From NCBI GenBank assembly GCA_046710445.1, contig JBKEHD010000005.1, positions 1 to 45,781 of the forward strand: a DNA stretch of 45,781 bases. Direction: 5' to 3'. Made by a program: the position numbers and the translations under genes. Below, in pieces: positions 8,345-16,427 of this stretch (position 1 is the stretch's first letter; every line of letters starts with the position of its first letter). The notes below the pieces were generated by a model that searched no databases, was not told the DNA's origin, and was given only the letters and a program-made list of their open reading frames with translations. The DNA comes from JBKEHD01 sp046710445 (GTDB lineage Bacteria; Pseudomonadota; Alphaproteobacteria; Rickettsiales; Midichloriaceae).

Positions 8345-8929
8345 ATGAAGGAAGATTATTTATTAAACTCAAGTGTTCTCAGGATTGAAGCAGAAGACTT
8401 TATCAAAAGAATAAAATTAGAAGATGTATTATCAAAAGAAGGAAATATACATTATGCTGGAAGCTATAAATTTGACATGATGTGCTGGAGAGATATAGAT
8501 ATAATTCTTGAATTGGAAGATGGAAAAAATCCTAAAGATGTATTGCTAAATATAATAACTAAATTTATACATAGTGAAAGCATTAGGGATATACATTTCT
8601 TTGATAATTTCAATTTCAAAGTTAAAGATGGGTTACCAAAAGGTCACTATTTAGGCTTTGATATAGAAGATACTAGGATTATTGAAAATTGGAAAATAGA
8701 TATTTGGATTTTAGATAAAGAGGATTATATCTCAAGCATGAAATTCATGAAAGAAATTGATATGAAGATAACAGAAGAGCTAAAAAATTTAGCAATCAAT
8801 GTTAAGTATAAATTAAAAGGAAAAAATCATAGAGTACCTTCAACAATGAGCTTCAAAGTATATAAAGCTATATTTAATGACGGACTTAGAGATGAGTCGG
8901 AAATTATAAAATACGTTAACAATGCATAA
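8345..8929 (+). CDS. Nucleotidyltransferase-fold protein, function unknown
   Basis: This 194-residue soluble protein shows the minimal nucleotidyltransferase signature. A glycine-serine pair begins GSYKFDMMCWRDIDIIL (about residues 39-55), providing the DxD metal ligands. A further strand, WKIDIWIL (about 119-126), could supply the third acidic residue. No second domain is seen. The substrate cannot be told; the fold covers nucleic acid, antibiotic and protein modification enzymes as well as toxins. The gene stands alone, divergent from the GH64-like gene across about 155 bp and convergent with gpsA, whose stop is one base away. It looks accessory rather than conserved. Confidence 0.6.
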   Translation: MKEDYLLNSSVLRIEAEDFIKRIKLEDVLSKEGNIHYAGSYKFDMMCWRDIDIILELEDGKNPKDVLLNIITKFIHSESIRDIHFFDNFNFKVKDGLPKGHYLGFDIEDTRIIENWKIDIWILDKEDYISSMKFMKEIDMKITEELKNLAINVKYKLKGKNHRVPSTMSFKVYKAIFNDGLRDESEIIKYVNNA

Positions 8930-8930
8930 T

Positions 8931-9893
8931 TTATATTTTTAAAATATCATGACAACTAATATCATTATATAAAACATCATAAACATATTTGCATATTGGC
9001 ATATCAAGTTTCATCTTATCTATTATATGAAAGATAGATTTCGCTGTATAATACCCTTCAACTGTGAATTTTGCAGGATTTTTTATATCATTTTTCACAA
9101 ATTCATAACCGAATTTTGTGTTTCTAGATGTAAGGCTAGTGCAACTAAGCAATAAATCACCCAATCCTGCAAGAGAATAAACAGTCTCTACATTACATTC
9201 ACCATAAGCTTGCAACAACACCTTTATTTCTTCAATTGCATCCAATATCAAGGCTGTAACAAAATTCTCTCCCAGCTCTAAACCTTTTGCTATACCAATA
9301 GCTATTGCAATAACATTCTTTATTGCTCCACAAATTTCTACACCAATAAGGTCATTAGAAATTTTAGGAATAAAATAATCAGTTTTAAAAATGTTTTGCA
9401 AATATTTAGCCAAATTTTTATCTTTAGAAACAACTAAGGTTTTTGCAAATTTTTTCTGAGCTACTTCCATTGCAAAATTAGGACCTGAAATAATACCTAA
9501 TTTACTATTAGGAAATTTGTCTCTCACTATCTCAGTTGGAAATTTTAAAGATTTGTTGTCTATACCTTTTGATGAAATAATAATAGCATCAGGATTGATA
9601 AATTTCTTAAGCTCTTCGCACATACTGGATATAGCTTGGACGGGAATAGCAATAACTATATTTTTTACATCAGAAATTTGAGAAAAATTATCAATAGCTT
9701 TTATATTATCAGGCAATACAATTCCAGAAAGCTTTTTTTTATTTTCATGGCTAAAATTAATATCATTTACTAAATCAGAATCCCTAGAATATAAAAAAAC
9801 TTTTTTTACATTTTGCGAATTAAGTATAGATATAGTAGTTCCCCATGCACCGGCACCTATAACTAAAACATTGTTGTACATATCATTATCCAT
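8931..9893 (-). CDS. gpsA: Glycerol-3-phosphate dehydrogenase [NAD(P)+]
   Basis: Reduces dihydroxyacetone phosphate to sn-glycerol-3-phosphate for phospholipid synthesis. The Rossmann motif VIGAGAWGTT is at the N terminus. The conserved GPNFAMEVA loop and the catalytic lysine segment GAIKNVIAIAIGI are present, followed by the LAGLGDLLLSC motif in the C-terminal domain. Three in-frame starts exist: TTG at 9902, ATG at 9893 and ATG at 9881. GAGGA lies 11 nt before 9893, so I use that start (320 residues), but 9881 gives the most typical GpsA N terminus. It overlaps the end of recJ by a few bases, implying translational coupling. Confidence 0.93.
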   Translation of the reverse strand: MDNDMYNNVLVIGAGAWGTTISILNSQNVKKVFLYSRDSDLVNDINFSHENKKKLSGIVLPDNIKAIDNFSQISDVKNIVIAIPVQAISSMCEELKKFINPDAIIISSKGIDNKSLKFPTEIVRDKFPNSKLGIISGPNFAMEVAQKKFAKTLVVSKDKNLAKYLQNIFKTDYFIPKISNDLIGVEICGAIKNVIAIAIGIAKGLELGENFVTALILDAIEEIKVLLQAYGECNVETVYSLAGLGDLLLSCTSLTSRNTKFGYEFVKNDIKNPAKFTVEGYYTAKSIFHIIDKMKLDMPICKYVYDVLYNDISCHDILKI

Positions 9894-11685
9894 TAAAAGC
9901 AAAATCCTCTATTATAAAATCAACTTTATCTTTATCAAAATAATTTTTTTGTAAATACCCTACTATATTAACTTTCTTACCTAAATTATTTTTTAACTCA
10001 CCTCCCAATTTATTTTCTAATCCTTTGAAAAATATACATTGCAAACTTTTCACTTCTTTATCATGTATATAATCTTTTACAATGAAAGATATATGCTGCT
10101 GAGATATAATCCAAAATTTAATAATTTTTATATCCTGTATCATGAATCTTGGCTTTGCATTACCTTGTCCAAATGGCTCTGCATATGATAATTCCTCCAT
10201 TAATTTCAAATTAACACTACTAATACTAATAATTGAATCTATATTGAGAATTTTTGCATTTTTATATATATTCGTTAAATTTTTCTTACTGGATACACTT
10301 GATAATAAAAATTTATAAAATTCATCAATCATGTCCTCTTTAACATTAAATCCACCAGCCATTGAATGACCACCACCATCAATTATCAACCCCTCTTCTT
10401 TACTAATGGTAAGCATTGTACCTATATCAATACCCTCTATAGATCTACCAGAACCTTTGCCAATATTATCATTTATAGATATTACAAATACAGGTTTTTG
10501 AAATTTCTCTTTTAATCTACTAGCTAAGATACCTAAAATACCTAAATGCCACCCATTACCTACAGTAATAATTATATCATTTTTCTCATATCCACTACTT
10601 ATAATATTATTGATAGCCTCATCATATGCAAAACTTTCAATAGCTTTCCTTTCATTATTATATTTTTCTAAATCTAAAGCTATTTCATAGGCCTCTTTGT
10701 ATGAATCTGTAAATAATAAATCAGATCCCAAATGACCTTTGCCAATCCTACCTCCAGCATTTATCCTTGGTCCAAATACAAACCCTAAATGATAAGACAT
10801 CAAGGACTTATCTAATTTTACAATATTTCTTAAAACATTTAATCCTAAATTATTTTGATTATTCATTAAATTTAGACCTAACTGTACAAATGCTCTATTT
10901 AAACCACTTAAAGGCATCACATCACATACTGTACCAAGAGCAACTAAATCCAAAAACTCTATCAAATTTGGTTCAGTTATATTTTTATCACGAAAAACTC
11001 CCTGTTCTCGCAAAGATTTTCTTACTGCAGTGATAACAAAAAATACAACAGCAACTGCAGCTATATTTTTATTTTCAAATTCTTCATCTAATCTATTTGG
11101 ATTTACAACAGCACATGCATCTGGCAAGGTTTTTTGAGACAAATGATGATCTATAATAATAACACCTGCACCCCTTTTTTTTGCATAGGCTACTGGTTCA
11201 AAAGAAACAGTTCCACAATCAACTGTAATTATTAATTGTGTTCCGTCATCTATTATTTTTTTAAAAGCTTCTGTATTTGGTCCATACCCTTCTTTAAATC
11301 TGCAAGGAACATAAATATCTACATTCTCATGACCTACTGAATAAAAAAACTTCTTCAATAATGCTGAGGATGTAGCTCCATCAACATCATAATCAGCATA
11401 AATCATAATTTTTTCATTATTTAGTATAGCGTCAACTATCTTTTTAGAAGCTACATCCATATCTTTTAAAGAAAATGGATCAGGCATTAACTCCTTAATC
11501 TTGGGATATAAATAGTTATTTATATCCGTTTCTTTTTCTATACCTCTATTAAGCATGATTTGCGCTAATACTAAGCTTATCCCATGCTTTTTTGAAATAG
11601 AATTGACCTTTTCAACATCTTGCTCCCAAACATTCCAAGTGAAATTTTTTGCACTTTCATTTGCCTTATAAATTTCGTTTGTCAT
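9886..11685 (-). CDS. recJ: Single-stranded-DNA-specific exonuclease RecJ
   Basis: A 5'-3' single-strand DNA exonuclease that acts in recombination, base excision and mismatch repair. The DHH-family catalytic core is complete: YADYDVDG (D98, D100, D102), IITVDCG, IIIDHH and a CDVMPL motif. The DHHA1 part carries DGGGHSMAGGF, and a C-terminal OB-like domain follows. The frame is open to 11739, but AAGAG lies a good distance before the ATG at 11685, giving 599 residues and a normal N terminus. It is divergent from truA, which starts 67 bp away, so both promoters must lie in or near that short gap. Confidence 0.94.
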   Translation of the reverse strand: MTNEIYKANESAKNFTWNVWEQDVEKVNSISKKHGISLVLAQIMLNRGIEKETDINNYLYPKIKELMPDPFSLKDMDVASKKIVDAILNNEKIMIYADYDVDGATSSALLKKFFYSVGHENVDIYVPCRFKEGYGPNTEAFKKIIDDGTQLIITVDCGTVSFEPVAYAKKRGAGVIIIDHHLSQKTLPDACAVVNPNRLDEEFENKNIAAVAVVFFVITAVRKSLREQGVFRDKNITEPNLIEFLDLVALGTVCDVMPLSGLNRAFVQLGLNLMNNQNNLGLNVLRNIVKLDKSLMSYHLGFVFGPRINAGGRIGKGHLGSDLLFTDSYKEAYEIALDLEKYNNERKAIESFAYDEAINNIISSGYEKNDIIITVGNGWHLGILGILASRLKEKFQKPVFVISINDNIGKGSGRSIEGIDIGTMLTISKEEGLIIDGGGHSMAGGFNVKEDMIDEFYKFLLSSVSSKKNLTNIYKNAKILNIDSIISISSVNLKLMEELSYAEPFGQGNAKPRFMIQDIKIIKFWIISQQHISFIVKDYIHDKEVKSLQCIFFKGLENKLGGELKNNLGKKVNIVGYLQKNYFDKDKVDFIIEDFAFNG

Positions 11686-11752
11686 TTTATACTCTTTCAT
11701 TTTTATTAAAAATAGCATATAAAAAAATTTAACCAACAAAAGAAGTGAAATT

Positions 11753-12490
11753 TTGTTTAAATATAAACTTATTATAGAATATGAAGGTACAAATTTTCAT
11801 GGGTGGCAAAAACAAAAAAAAGCTGTTTCTGTTCAAGATGAAATTGAAAAAGCTTTTTTTAAATTAACTGCAAAATCAATTATAGTACATGGGGCAAGCA
11901 GAACAGATTCTGGAGTGCATGCTTTTGAACAAACAGCTCATGTAGAATTAGATAAACAATTCAATACAAAAACAATACAAGAAGCAATAAATCATCATCT
12001 AAAACCACGACTTATTTCTATCATTAATGTAACTGAAGAAAACGATATATTTCACGCAAGATTTTCAAGCGTTAAAAAACAATATCTTTATAAAATACTT
12101 AACAGGTTACCTTTTTCACCAATAGAAAAAAATTTGAGTTGGCATATAAAACAACCACTTGATATTCAATTCATGACAACAGCAGCTCAATATCTAATTG
12201 GTACTCATGATTTTTCAAGCTTTAGAGCTTCCGGATGCCAAGCAAATTCAAAAATTAGAAATATAGAAAAAATATCTATTAAAAAAATTGGAGACCATAT
12301 TGATATCCAAATATTAGGCAACGCATTTCTATATAAACAAGTAAGAATAATGGTAGGAACATTAGTAATGTTTGGAAAGAGAAAAATATCTCCAATATAC
12401 ATGAAAGAAATATTAGAGAAAAAAGACAGAAGAGAATCGTACGCAACAGCCCCACCTCATGGACTATATTTAGAAAAACTATATTATTAA
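11753..12490 (+). CDS. truA: tRNA pseudouridine(38-40) synthase
   Basis: Isomerises uridines 38-40 of the tRNA anticodon arm. The 245-residue protein opens with YKLIIEYEGTNFHGWQ. The catalytic aspartate is D52 in ASRTDSGVHA. The DFSSFRASG and NAFLYKQVRIMVGTL motifs follow. The start is TTG at 11753, preceded by AGAAGTG. No ATG or GTG lies in frame near this place, and starting here matches the family N terminus. A strong hairpin follows the stop. Confidence 0.94.
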   Translation: MFKYKLIIEYEGTNFHGWQKQKKAVSVQDEIEKAFFKLTAKSIIVHGASRTDSGVHAFEQTAHVELDKQFNTKTIQEAINHHLKPRLISIINVTEENDIFHARFSSVKKQYLYKILNRLPFSPIEKNLSWHIKQPLDIQFMTTAAQYLIGTHDFSSFRASGCQANSKIRNIEKISIKKIGDHIDIQILGNAFLYKQVRIMVGTLVMFGKRKISPIYMKEILEKKDRRESYATAPPHGLYLEKLYY

Positions 12491-12499
12491 ATATAATAG

Positions 12500-12535
12500 T
12501 ATAGTGGAAGTCTTCACAATGATACTTCCACTATA
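12500..12535. terminator. Hairpin between convergent truA and HU gene
   Basis: A perfect 12-bp stem, TATAGTGGAAGT (12500-12511), pairs with ACTTCCACTATA (12524-12535) around a 12-nt loop. It lies between the truA stop (12490) and the HU stop (12549), so it probably ends transcription from both sides. The flanks are AT-rich, but no long uniform T tract is seen. Confidence 0.65.
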
Positions 12536-12548
12536 AATAATTACATTT

Positions 12549-12824
12549 TTACTTATTATTGATTGTTTTCTTAAAGTCAGCACCAACACTAAAACGAACT
12601 TGACGTTGAGCAGGTACATGAGCCATGGTACCTTTTGGTGTCTTCACTTCTTTTTCTTTTGTATTTTTTGCTTTGAATGTTCCAAAACCAACAAATCTTA
12701 ATTCATCATTATCTATCATAGATGATGCAATGTTTTTTAATACAGCATCCAAATACTTATTTGCATCGCTTTTAGTACAGCCTAAACTTTTTGAAAATTT
12801 ATCTATAAATTCACTTTTATTCAT
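12549..12824 (-). CDS. HU/IHF-family DNA-binding protein
   Basis: A 91-residue histone-like protein that bends and compacts DNA as a dimer. It has the family layout: an N-terminal helical pair (MNKSEFIDKFSKSLG), the VGFGTF beta turn, and a beta-arm ending with VPAQRQVRFSVGADFK. The arm's PKGT segment replaces the usual NPxT context but keeps the intercalating proline region (HVP). AGGAG lies four bases before the ATG, an excellent ribosome binding site. Sequence alone does not separate an HU homodimer from an IHF subunit. Confidence 0.92.
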   Translation of the reverse strand: MNKSEFIDKFSKSLGCTKSDANKYLDAVLKNIASSMIDNDELRFVGFGTFKAKNTKEKEVKTPKGTMAHVPAQRQVRFSVGADFKKTINNK

Positions 12825-13117
12825 TTTTCTCCTAATTAATCAATTATAAATTAAAGTATTTTTCTTTCTCTATTATTTTCAAGAAATCAAAATACAATCC
12901 CAATTTATAGACAATGTATTGAAGAACTATATTTCATTAGATCAATCAAAACACACTGTCAAACATAGGACAAATGTAGTGTATCAGATAATTTTTATAT
13001 ATTCTAGTTTTTTTTAATCTATTTTATTTTTTTTAATTCAACTACATTACCCAATAAAGCATAGGTAACACCCTTAAATTTTTTTGAGTTCATTGCAAAT
13101 GCTATTTTAAAACATCT
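12825..13117. other. Intergenic stretch with no gene
   Basis: It holds the HU ribosome binding site (12829-12833) and a possible HU promoter on the minus strand (TTGAAA, 18 nt, TACTTT). The rest, up to the transporter stop, is AT-rich with T runs. I see no coding frame or structured RNA. Confidence 0.5.
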
Positions 13118-14074
13118 TCAATTTTTACTTTTTGACTCTCCTTTATGCATAATAAAATATATGCCACTTGCAACAATAATTGCATATCCTACGAATGAAT
13201 AAGGGTCTGTTATCTTTTCATTCAAAAAGATATATGCAAATAACCCAGTAAAAGGTAATCTCAAATAATCATATGGGCCAACTACAGACATATCTGATAA
13301 TTTATAAGCTCTGAAAAATGAAACTTTATGCAGCAAACTTGCCATACCAGCACATATTACCAAAAGCACTGAGCTAACTGAAAAAATAGGCCATTCTCTA
13401 ATTACTAAACCAAAAGAGCTATTTACTGAATCATATGGGAAACTAAATAATGCAAATGGTAGTGCAAATATAGAAGCAAAAAAGCTTGAATAAAATAATT
13501 GCGCCCTTGATCGTTCAGTTTTAGTTAATTTTTTTACAATTACATTATTAATGGACCAAAATATAAGTGCTATAAAGGCATATATATACCCTACATCAAT
13601 ATTTTTTCCAAATTTTTGAAAATCAATTATAAAGAAAATACCTAATACACTCCCTAAAAGTAACAGTATCTTTGGGGAAGTAAGTTTTTCATTAAATACT
13701 AATACACCAGCTATAACCATAACAGCAGGAGTCAATTCAGATATAGCAGCAGCATCAACAACATTTAATATTGAAACCGCATAAAACATCGATAAAGATC
13801 CAATAATGCTAAAAAACCCACGCAATGCATGAAAGAGAAGTTTTTTAGTTTTGAGGTGATAAATAAAACCTAATTTTAAACATGATATTAATGTGATTAT
13901 TACTATACTAACTTTGTATAATAACCCAACTTGATTAGAAGAAAAATTCATATCTCTAGTCAAAATCTTCACTATAACATATAATAATGACATAAATAAT
14001 GCATTGGCTGTCATCAATAGTATAGCTTTGGTATGAGTACTACCAGAAAACAACTTTTTTTTATACGACACCAC
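13118..14074 (-). CDS. EamA/DMT-family transporter
   Basis: A 318-residue integral inner-membrane protein with about ten hydrophobic helices arranged as two EamA halves. The first half ends near FNEKLTSPKILLLLG and the second near LNEKITDPYSFVGYA. This repeated 'NEK-(L/I)-T' signature after the fourth helix of each half is typical of the family. Substrates range from amino acids to nucleotide-like metabolites. In Rickettsia a family member imports S-adenosylmethionine, but nothing here identifies the substrate. The open frame begins at two GTG codons (14074 and 14071) without a clear ribosome binding site. An ATG 20 residues in is an alternative start that would shorten the first segment. Confidence 0.85.
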   Translation of the reverse strand: MVSYKKKLFSGSTHTKAILLMTANALFMSLLYVIVKILTRDMNFSSNQVGLLYKVSIVIITLISCLKLGFIYHLKTKKLLFHALRGFFSIIGSLSMFYAVSILNVVDAAAISELTPAVMVIAGVLVFNEKLTSPKILLLLGSVLGIFFIIDFQKFGKNIDVGYIYAFIALIFWSINNVIVKKLTKTERSRAQLFYSSFFASIFALPFALFSFPYDSVNSSFGLVIREWPIFSVSSVLLVICAGMASLLHKVSFFRAYKLSDMSVVGPYDYLRLPFTGLFAYIFLNEKITDPYSFVGYAIIVASGIYFIMHKGESKSKN

Positions 14075-14163
14075 AGTCTTGTGCTACAGATATTCAAGAG
14101 ATATTATACAATTAGATTAACAACAGTGTGTTTGTCAATAAATTTTTATTGATAAATTATGAT

Positions 14164-14192
14164 TTGTTATATATTAATAAGCTTTCTATGTT
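14164..14192 (+). promoter_or_regulatory. Possible promoter for tRNA-Ser(GGA)
   Basis: TTGTTA (14164-14169) and TATGTT (14187-14192) are 17 nt apart and end 6 nt before the tRNA. An overlapping alternative is TTGATA (14149) with TATTAA (14172). Both are moderate matches in AT-rich DNA. Confidence 0.35.
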
Positions 14193-14198
14193 TAGAAT

Positions 14199-14288
14199 GG
14201 AAGGATGGCCGAGCGGCTTAAGGCGCACGCTTGGAAAGCGTGTTTACTTTAACGAGTAACAAGGGTTCGAATCCCTTTCCTTCCGCCA
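14199..14288 (+). tRNA. tRNA-Ser (anticodon GGA)
   Basis: This is a 90-nt class II tRNA. Acceptor GGAAGGA (14199-14205) pairs with TCCTTCC (14278-14284), followed by G and an encoded CCA. The anticodon loop TTGGAAA gives GGA. The long variable arm is present. lipA begins 26 nt after the tRNA and may share its transcript. Confidence 0.97.
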
Positions 14289-14314
14289 TTAAAGATTAAT
14301 AAGGGATTGATGAT

Positions 14315-15202
14315 ATGACGATATGCGATAATAGCACGTTATCAAAGCCAAAATGGCTTAGAGTTAAAGCACCTGCAGGGAAAATTTATGAAGAAACAAA
14401 AAATATAGTTAAATCTAAATCATTAAACACAGTATGTGAAGAAGCTGCTTGCCCAAATATCGGAGAATGTTGGAACAAACGACATGCAACATTTATGATA
14501 CTTGGTAGCATATGTACCCGTGCATGCAGATTTTGCAATATAAAAACTGGAATACCAGATCAATTAGATCCCCATGAGCCAGAAAAAATAGCACTATCAG
14601 TAAAAGAATTGAACTTAAAACATGTTGTCATAACATCCGTTGATAGGGATGATTTAGAAGATGGAGGCGCAATGCATTTTGCAAATTGCATTGCAGCAAT
14701 AAAGCTTTTATCACCAAATACAAGTATAGAAGTTTTAACACCAGACTTCTTAAAAAAAGGTGATGTTTTTAAATTAGTAATAGATGCAAAGCCAGATGTG
14801 TTTAATCATAATATAGAAACAGTCCCGTCATTATACCCAAAAATAAGACCTGGGTCTCGGTATTTCAATTCTTTAAATTTATTAAGTAGTGTAAAAAAAT
14901 ATAGCCCAAATATATTCACCAAATCTGGTTTAATGGTAGGTTTAGGTGAAACAAAAGAAGAAATCTTGCAATTAATGGATGACTTAAGAGCAGCAGATGT
15001 TGATTTTATAACAATTGGACAATATTTAAGACCAACACCAAAACATGCTGTAGTTGATAGATTCGTCACTCCAGAAGAATTTGAATATTATGCGAAAATG
15101 GCAAAAATAAAAGGATTTCACATGGTCTCAGCTACTCCATTAACCAGATCTTCGTACCATGCAGATGAAGATTTTGCAGAATTAAAAAGATCTAGAATCT
15201 AA
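14315..15202 (+). CDS. lipA: Lipoyl synthase
   Basis: Radical-SAM enzyme that inserts two sulfurs into protein-bound octanoyl groups, making lipoyl cofactors for pyruvate and 2-oxoglutarate dehydrogenases. Both iron-sulfur clusters are visible: the auxiliary cluster C41, C46 and C52 (CEEAACPNIGEC), and the radical-SAM cluster C67, C71 and C74 (CTRACRFC). The C-terminal serine motif RSSYHADE is intact. Length (295) is normal. AAGGGA lies eight bases before the ATG. mreC begins eight bases after the stop, though the two products are unrelated in function. Confidence 0.96.
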   Translation: MTICDNSTLSKPKWLRVKAPAGKIYEETKNIVKSKSLNTVCEEAACPNIGECWNKRHATFMILGSICTRACRFCNIKTGIPDQLDPHEPEKIALSVKELNLKHVVITSVDRDDLEDGGAMHFANCIAAIKLLSPNTSIEVLTPDFLKKGDVFKLVIDAKPDVFNHNIETVPSLYPKIRPGSRYFNSLNLLSSVKKYSPNIFTKSGLMVGLGETKEEILQLMDDLRAADVDFITIGQYLRPTPKHAVVDRFVTPEEFEYYAKMAKIKGFHMVSATPLTRSSYHADEDFAELKRSRI

Positions 15203-15210
15203 AAATTTTA

Positions 15211-16050
15211 ATGATACAAAATCGCAATAATACAAATCATTTTTCATTTCGTAAATTCAAGAAAAATTTATTGAATAGTAGAAGGGTAAAATTTTTTATA
15301 TACATAATTTCTTTCGGAATTTTTATTTATGCAGCAAATTTAGACATAGCTCGTAATTCAATCAACAATGTATTGGCTTATACTTATTCTACAATCTCTT
15401 ATCCAATAAAAAATTTAAGCACTAAGTACGAAATTTTAAAGAGGAATATAAATTTATCAGATACCTATGATGATTTATATAATGAAAACCAAAAACTTAA
15501 GAAAAATGCTGAGGAATTTAATTTGATATCTGATGAATATCTAGAATTAAAAAAATTATTGAATTTTCAAAATAATATAAATTATACGGTTATAACTTCA
15601 AAAATTGCACTACATTCTACAAAAAACTTTGAATCAAAATTTTTAATCAATACAGGTGCATCAAACGGCATTATAAAAGGAAATGCTGTTATACATAATG
15701 ATTATTTAATTGGACGAATAACGGAAATAAACACCTATTCATCAATAATGACATCAATCCATCATAAAAAATCAAAAATAGCTGTTATAACAAAAAAAAG
15801 TGAGTGCTTAGCTGTTGCAAAAGGTTCTGCAAAAAATCAAAATCTTGAAATACTATATATAAACGAAGAGTGTACCCTACTTGAAGGCGAAGATGTTATT
15901 ACCGCACCAGAAAATCAATATATCCCATATGGCATTCACATTGGAAAAATTGTTCATATTGATAACAAAGCTTATATAAAAACGCCATCTATTAAGCTTA
16001 ATTTCAATGGCTTTATTCAAATAATTAAGACTGAAAAAACCAATGAATAA
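15211..16050 (+). CDS. mreC: Rod shape-determining protein MreC
   Basis: Periplasmic scaffold linking MreB to the peptidoglycan elongation machinery. It has a short basic cytoplasmic N terminus, one membrane helix (about residues 27-43), a coiled coil (about 75-120, with DLYNENQKLKKNAEE), then the paired beta-domains with GASNGIIKGNAVI and LIGRI motifs. The product is 279 residues, in the normal range. No mreB, mreD or rodA lies beside it, so the shape operon is dispersed. It overlaps folB by eight bases. Confidence 0.9.
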   Translation: MIQNRNNTNHFSFRKFKKNLLNSRRVKFFIYIISFGIFIYAANLDIARNSINNVLAYTYSTISYPIKNLSTKYEILKRNINLSDTYDDLYNENQKLKKNAEEFNLISDEYLELKKLLNFQNNINYTVITSKIALHSTKNFESKFLINTGASNGIIKGNAVIHNDYLIGRITEINTYSSIMTSIHHKKSKIAVITKKSECLAVAKGSAKNQNLEILYINEECTLLEGEDVITAPENQYIPYGIHIGKIVHIDNKAYIKTPSIKLNFNGFIQIIKTEKTNE

Positions 16051-16411
16051 AAGCACCAATACTTTATTAAAAATACATAACTATGAAATAAACCTATACA
16101 TAGGAATAAATGATGAAGAAAAGATCAATTTACAAAAGATTCTGATAAATATTGAAATACAATTTAGCAAATCGCCGAAAGCAATAATATCGGATAAAAT
16201 ATCAGATACAATTTGTTACCATACAATATGCAAAAAATTAGAGAAATTTAATAACATTTCATATAATACGATTGAATATCTTGGACAAAGTATACTTAAT
16301 TCTATTCAAGATATGCTAATCCCACACCCTTTTAGCATTACAGTCACCAAATTTCCAAAAATTAAAAATTTAAATGGTAATGTGAGTTTTACTATCAAAT
16401 CTTCTATCTAA
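16043..16411 (+). CDS. folB: Dihydroneopterin aldolase
   Basis: Folate synthesis enzyme that makes 6-hydroxymethyl-dihydropterin from dihydroneopterin. The 122-residue protein shows the family pattern: a YIGINDEEK strand with the catalytic glutamate, an ISDTICYHTICKKLE segment matching the D-T-(V/I)-x-Y motif, a TIEYLGQSI helix and a C-terminal strand with ITVTKFPKI carrying the conserved lysine. The sequence is divergent, and the related epimerase cannot be fully excluded. It overlaps the mreC end by eight bases, so translation is probably coupled. Confidence 0.82.
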   Translation: MNKSTNTLLKIHNYEINLYIGINDEEKINLQKILINIEIQFSKSPKAIISDKISDTICYHTICKKLEKFNNISYNTIEYLGQSILNSIQDMLIPHPFSITVTKFPKIKNLNGNVSFTIKSSI

Positions 16412-16427
16412 ATCCACTTTTAACGAA

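Noticed and set aside
13118..14074. Calling the DMT transporter the rickettsial S-adenosylmethionine importer
   Set aside because: It shares the EamA architecture but no specific residues I can point to; the substrate is left open.
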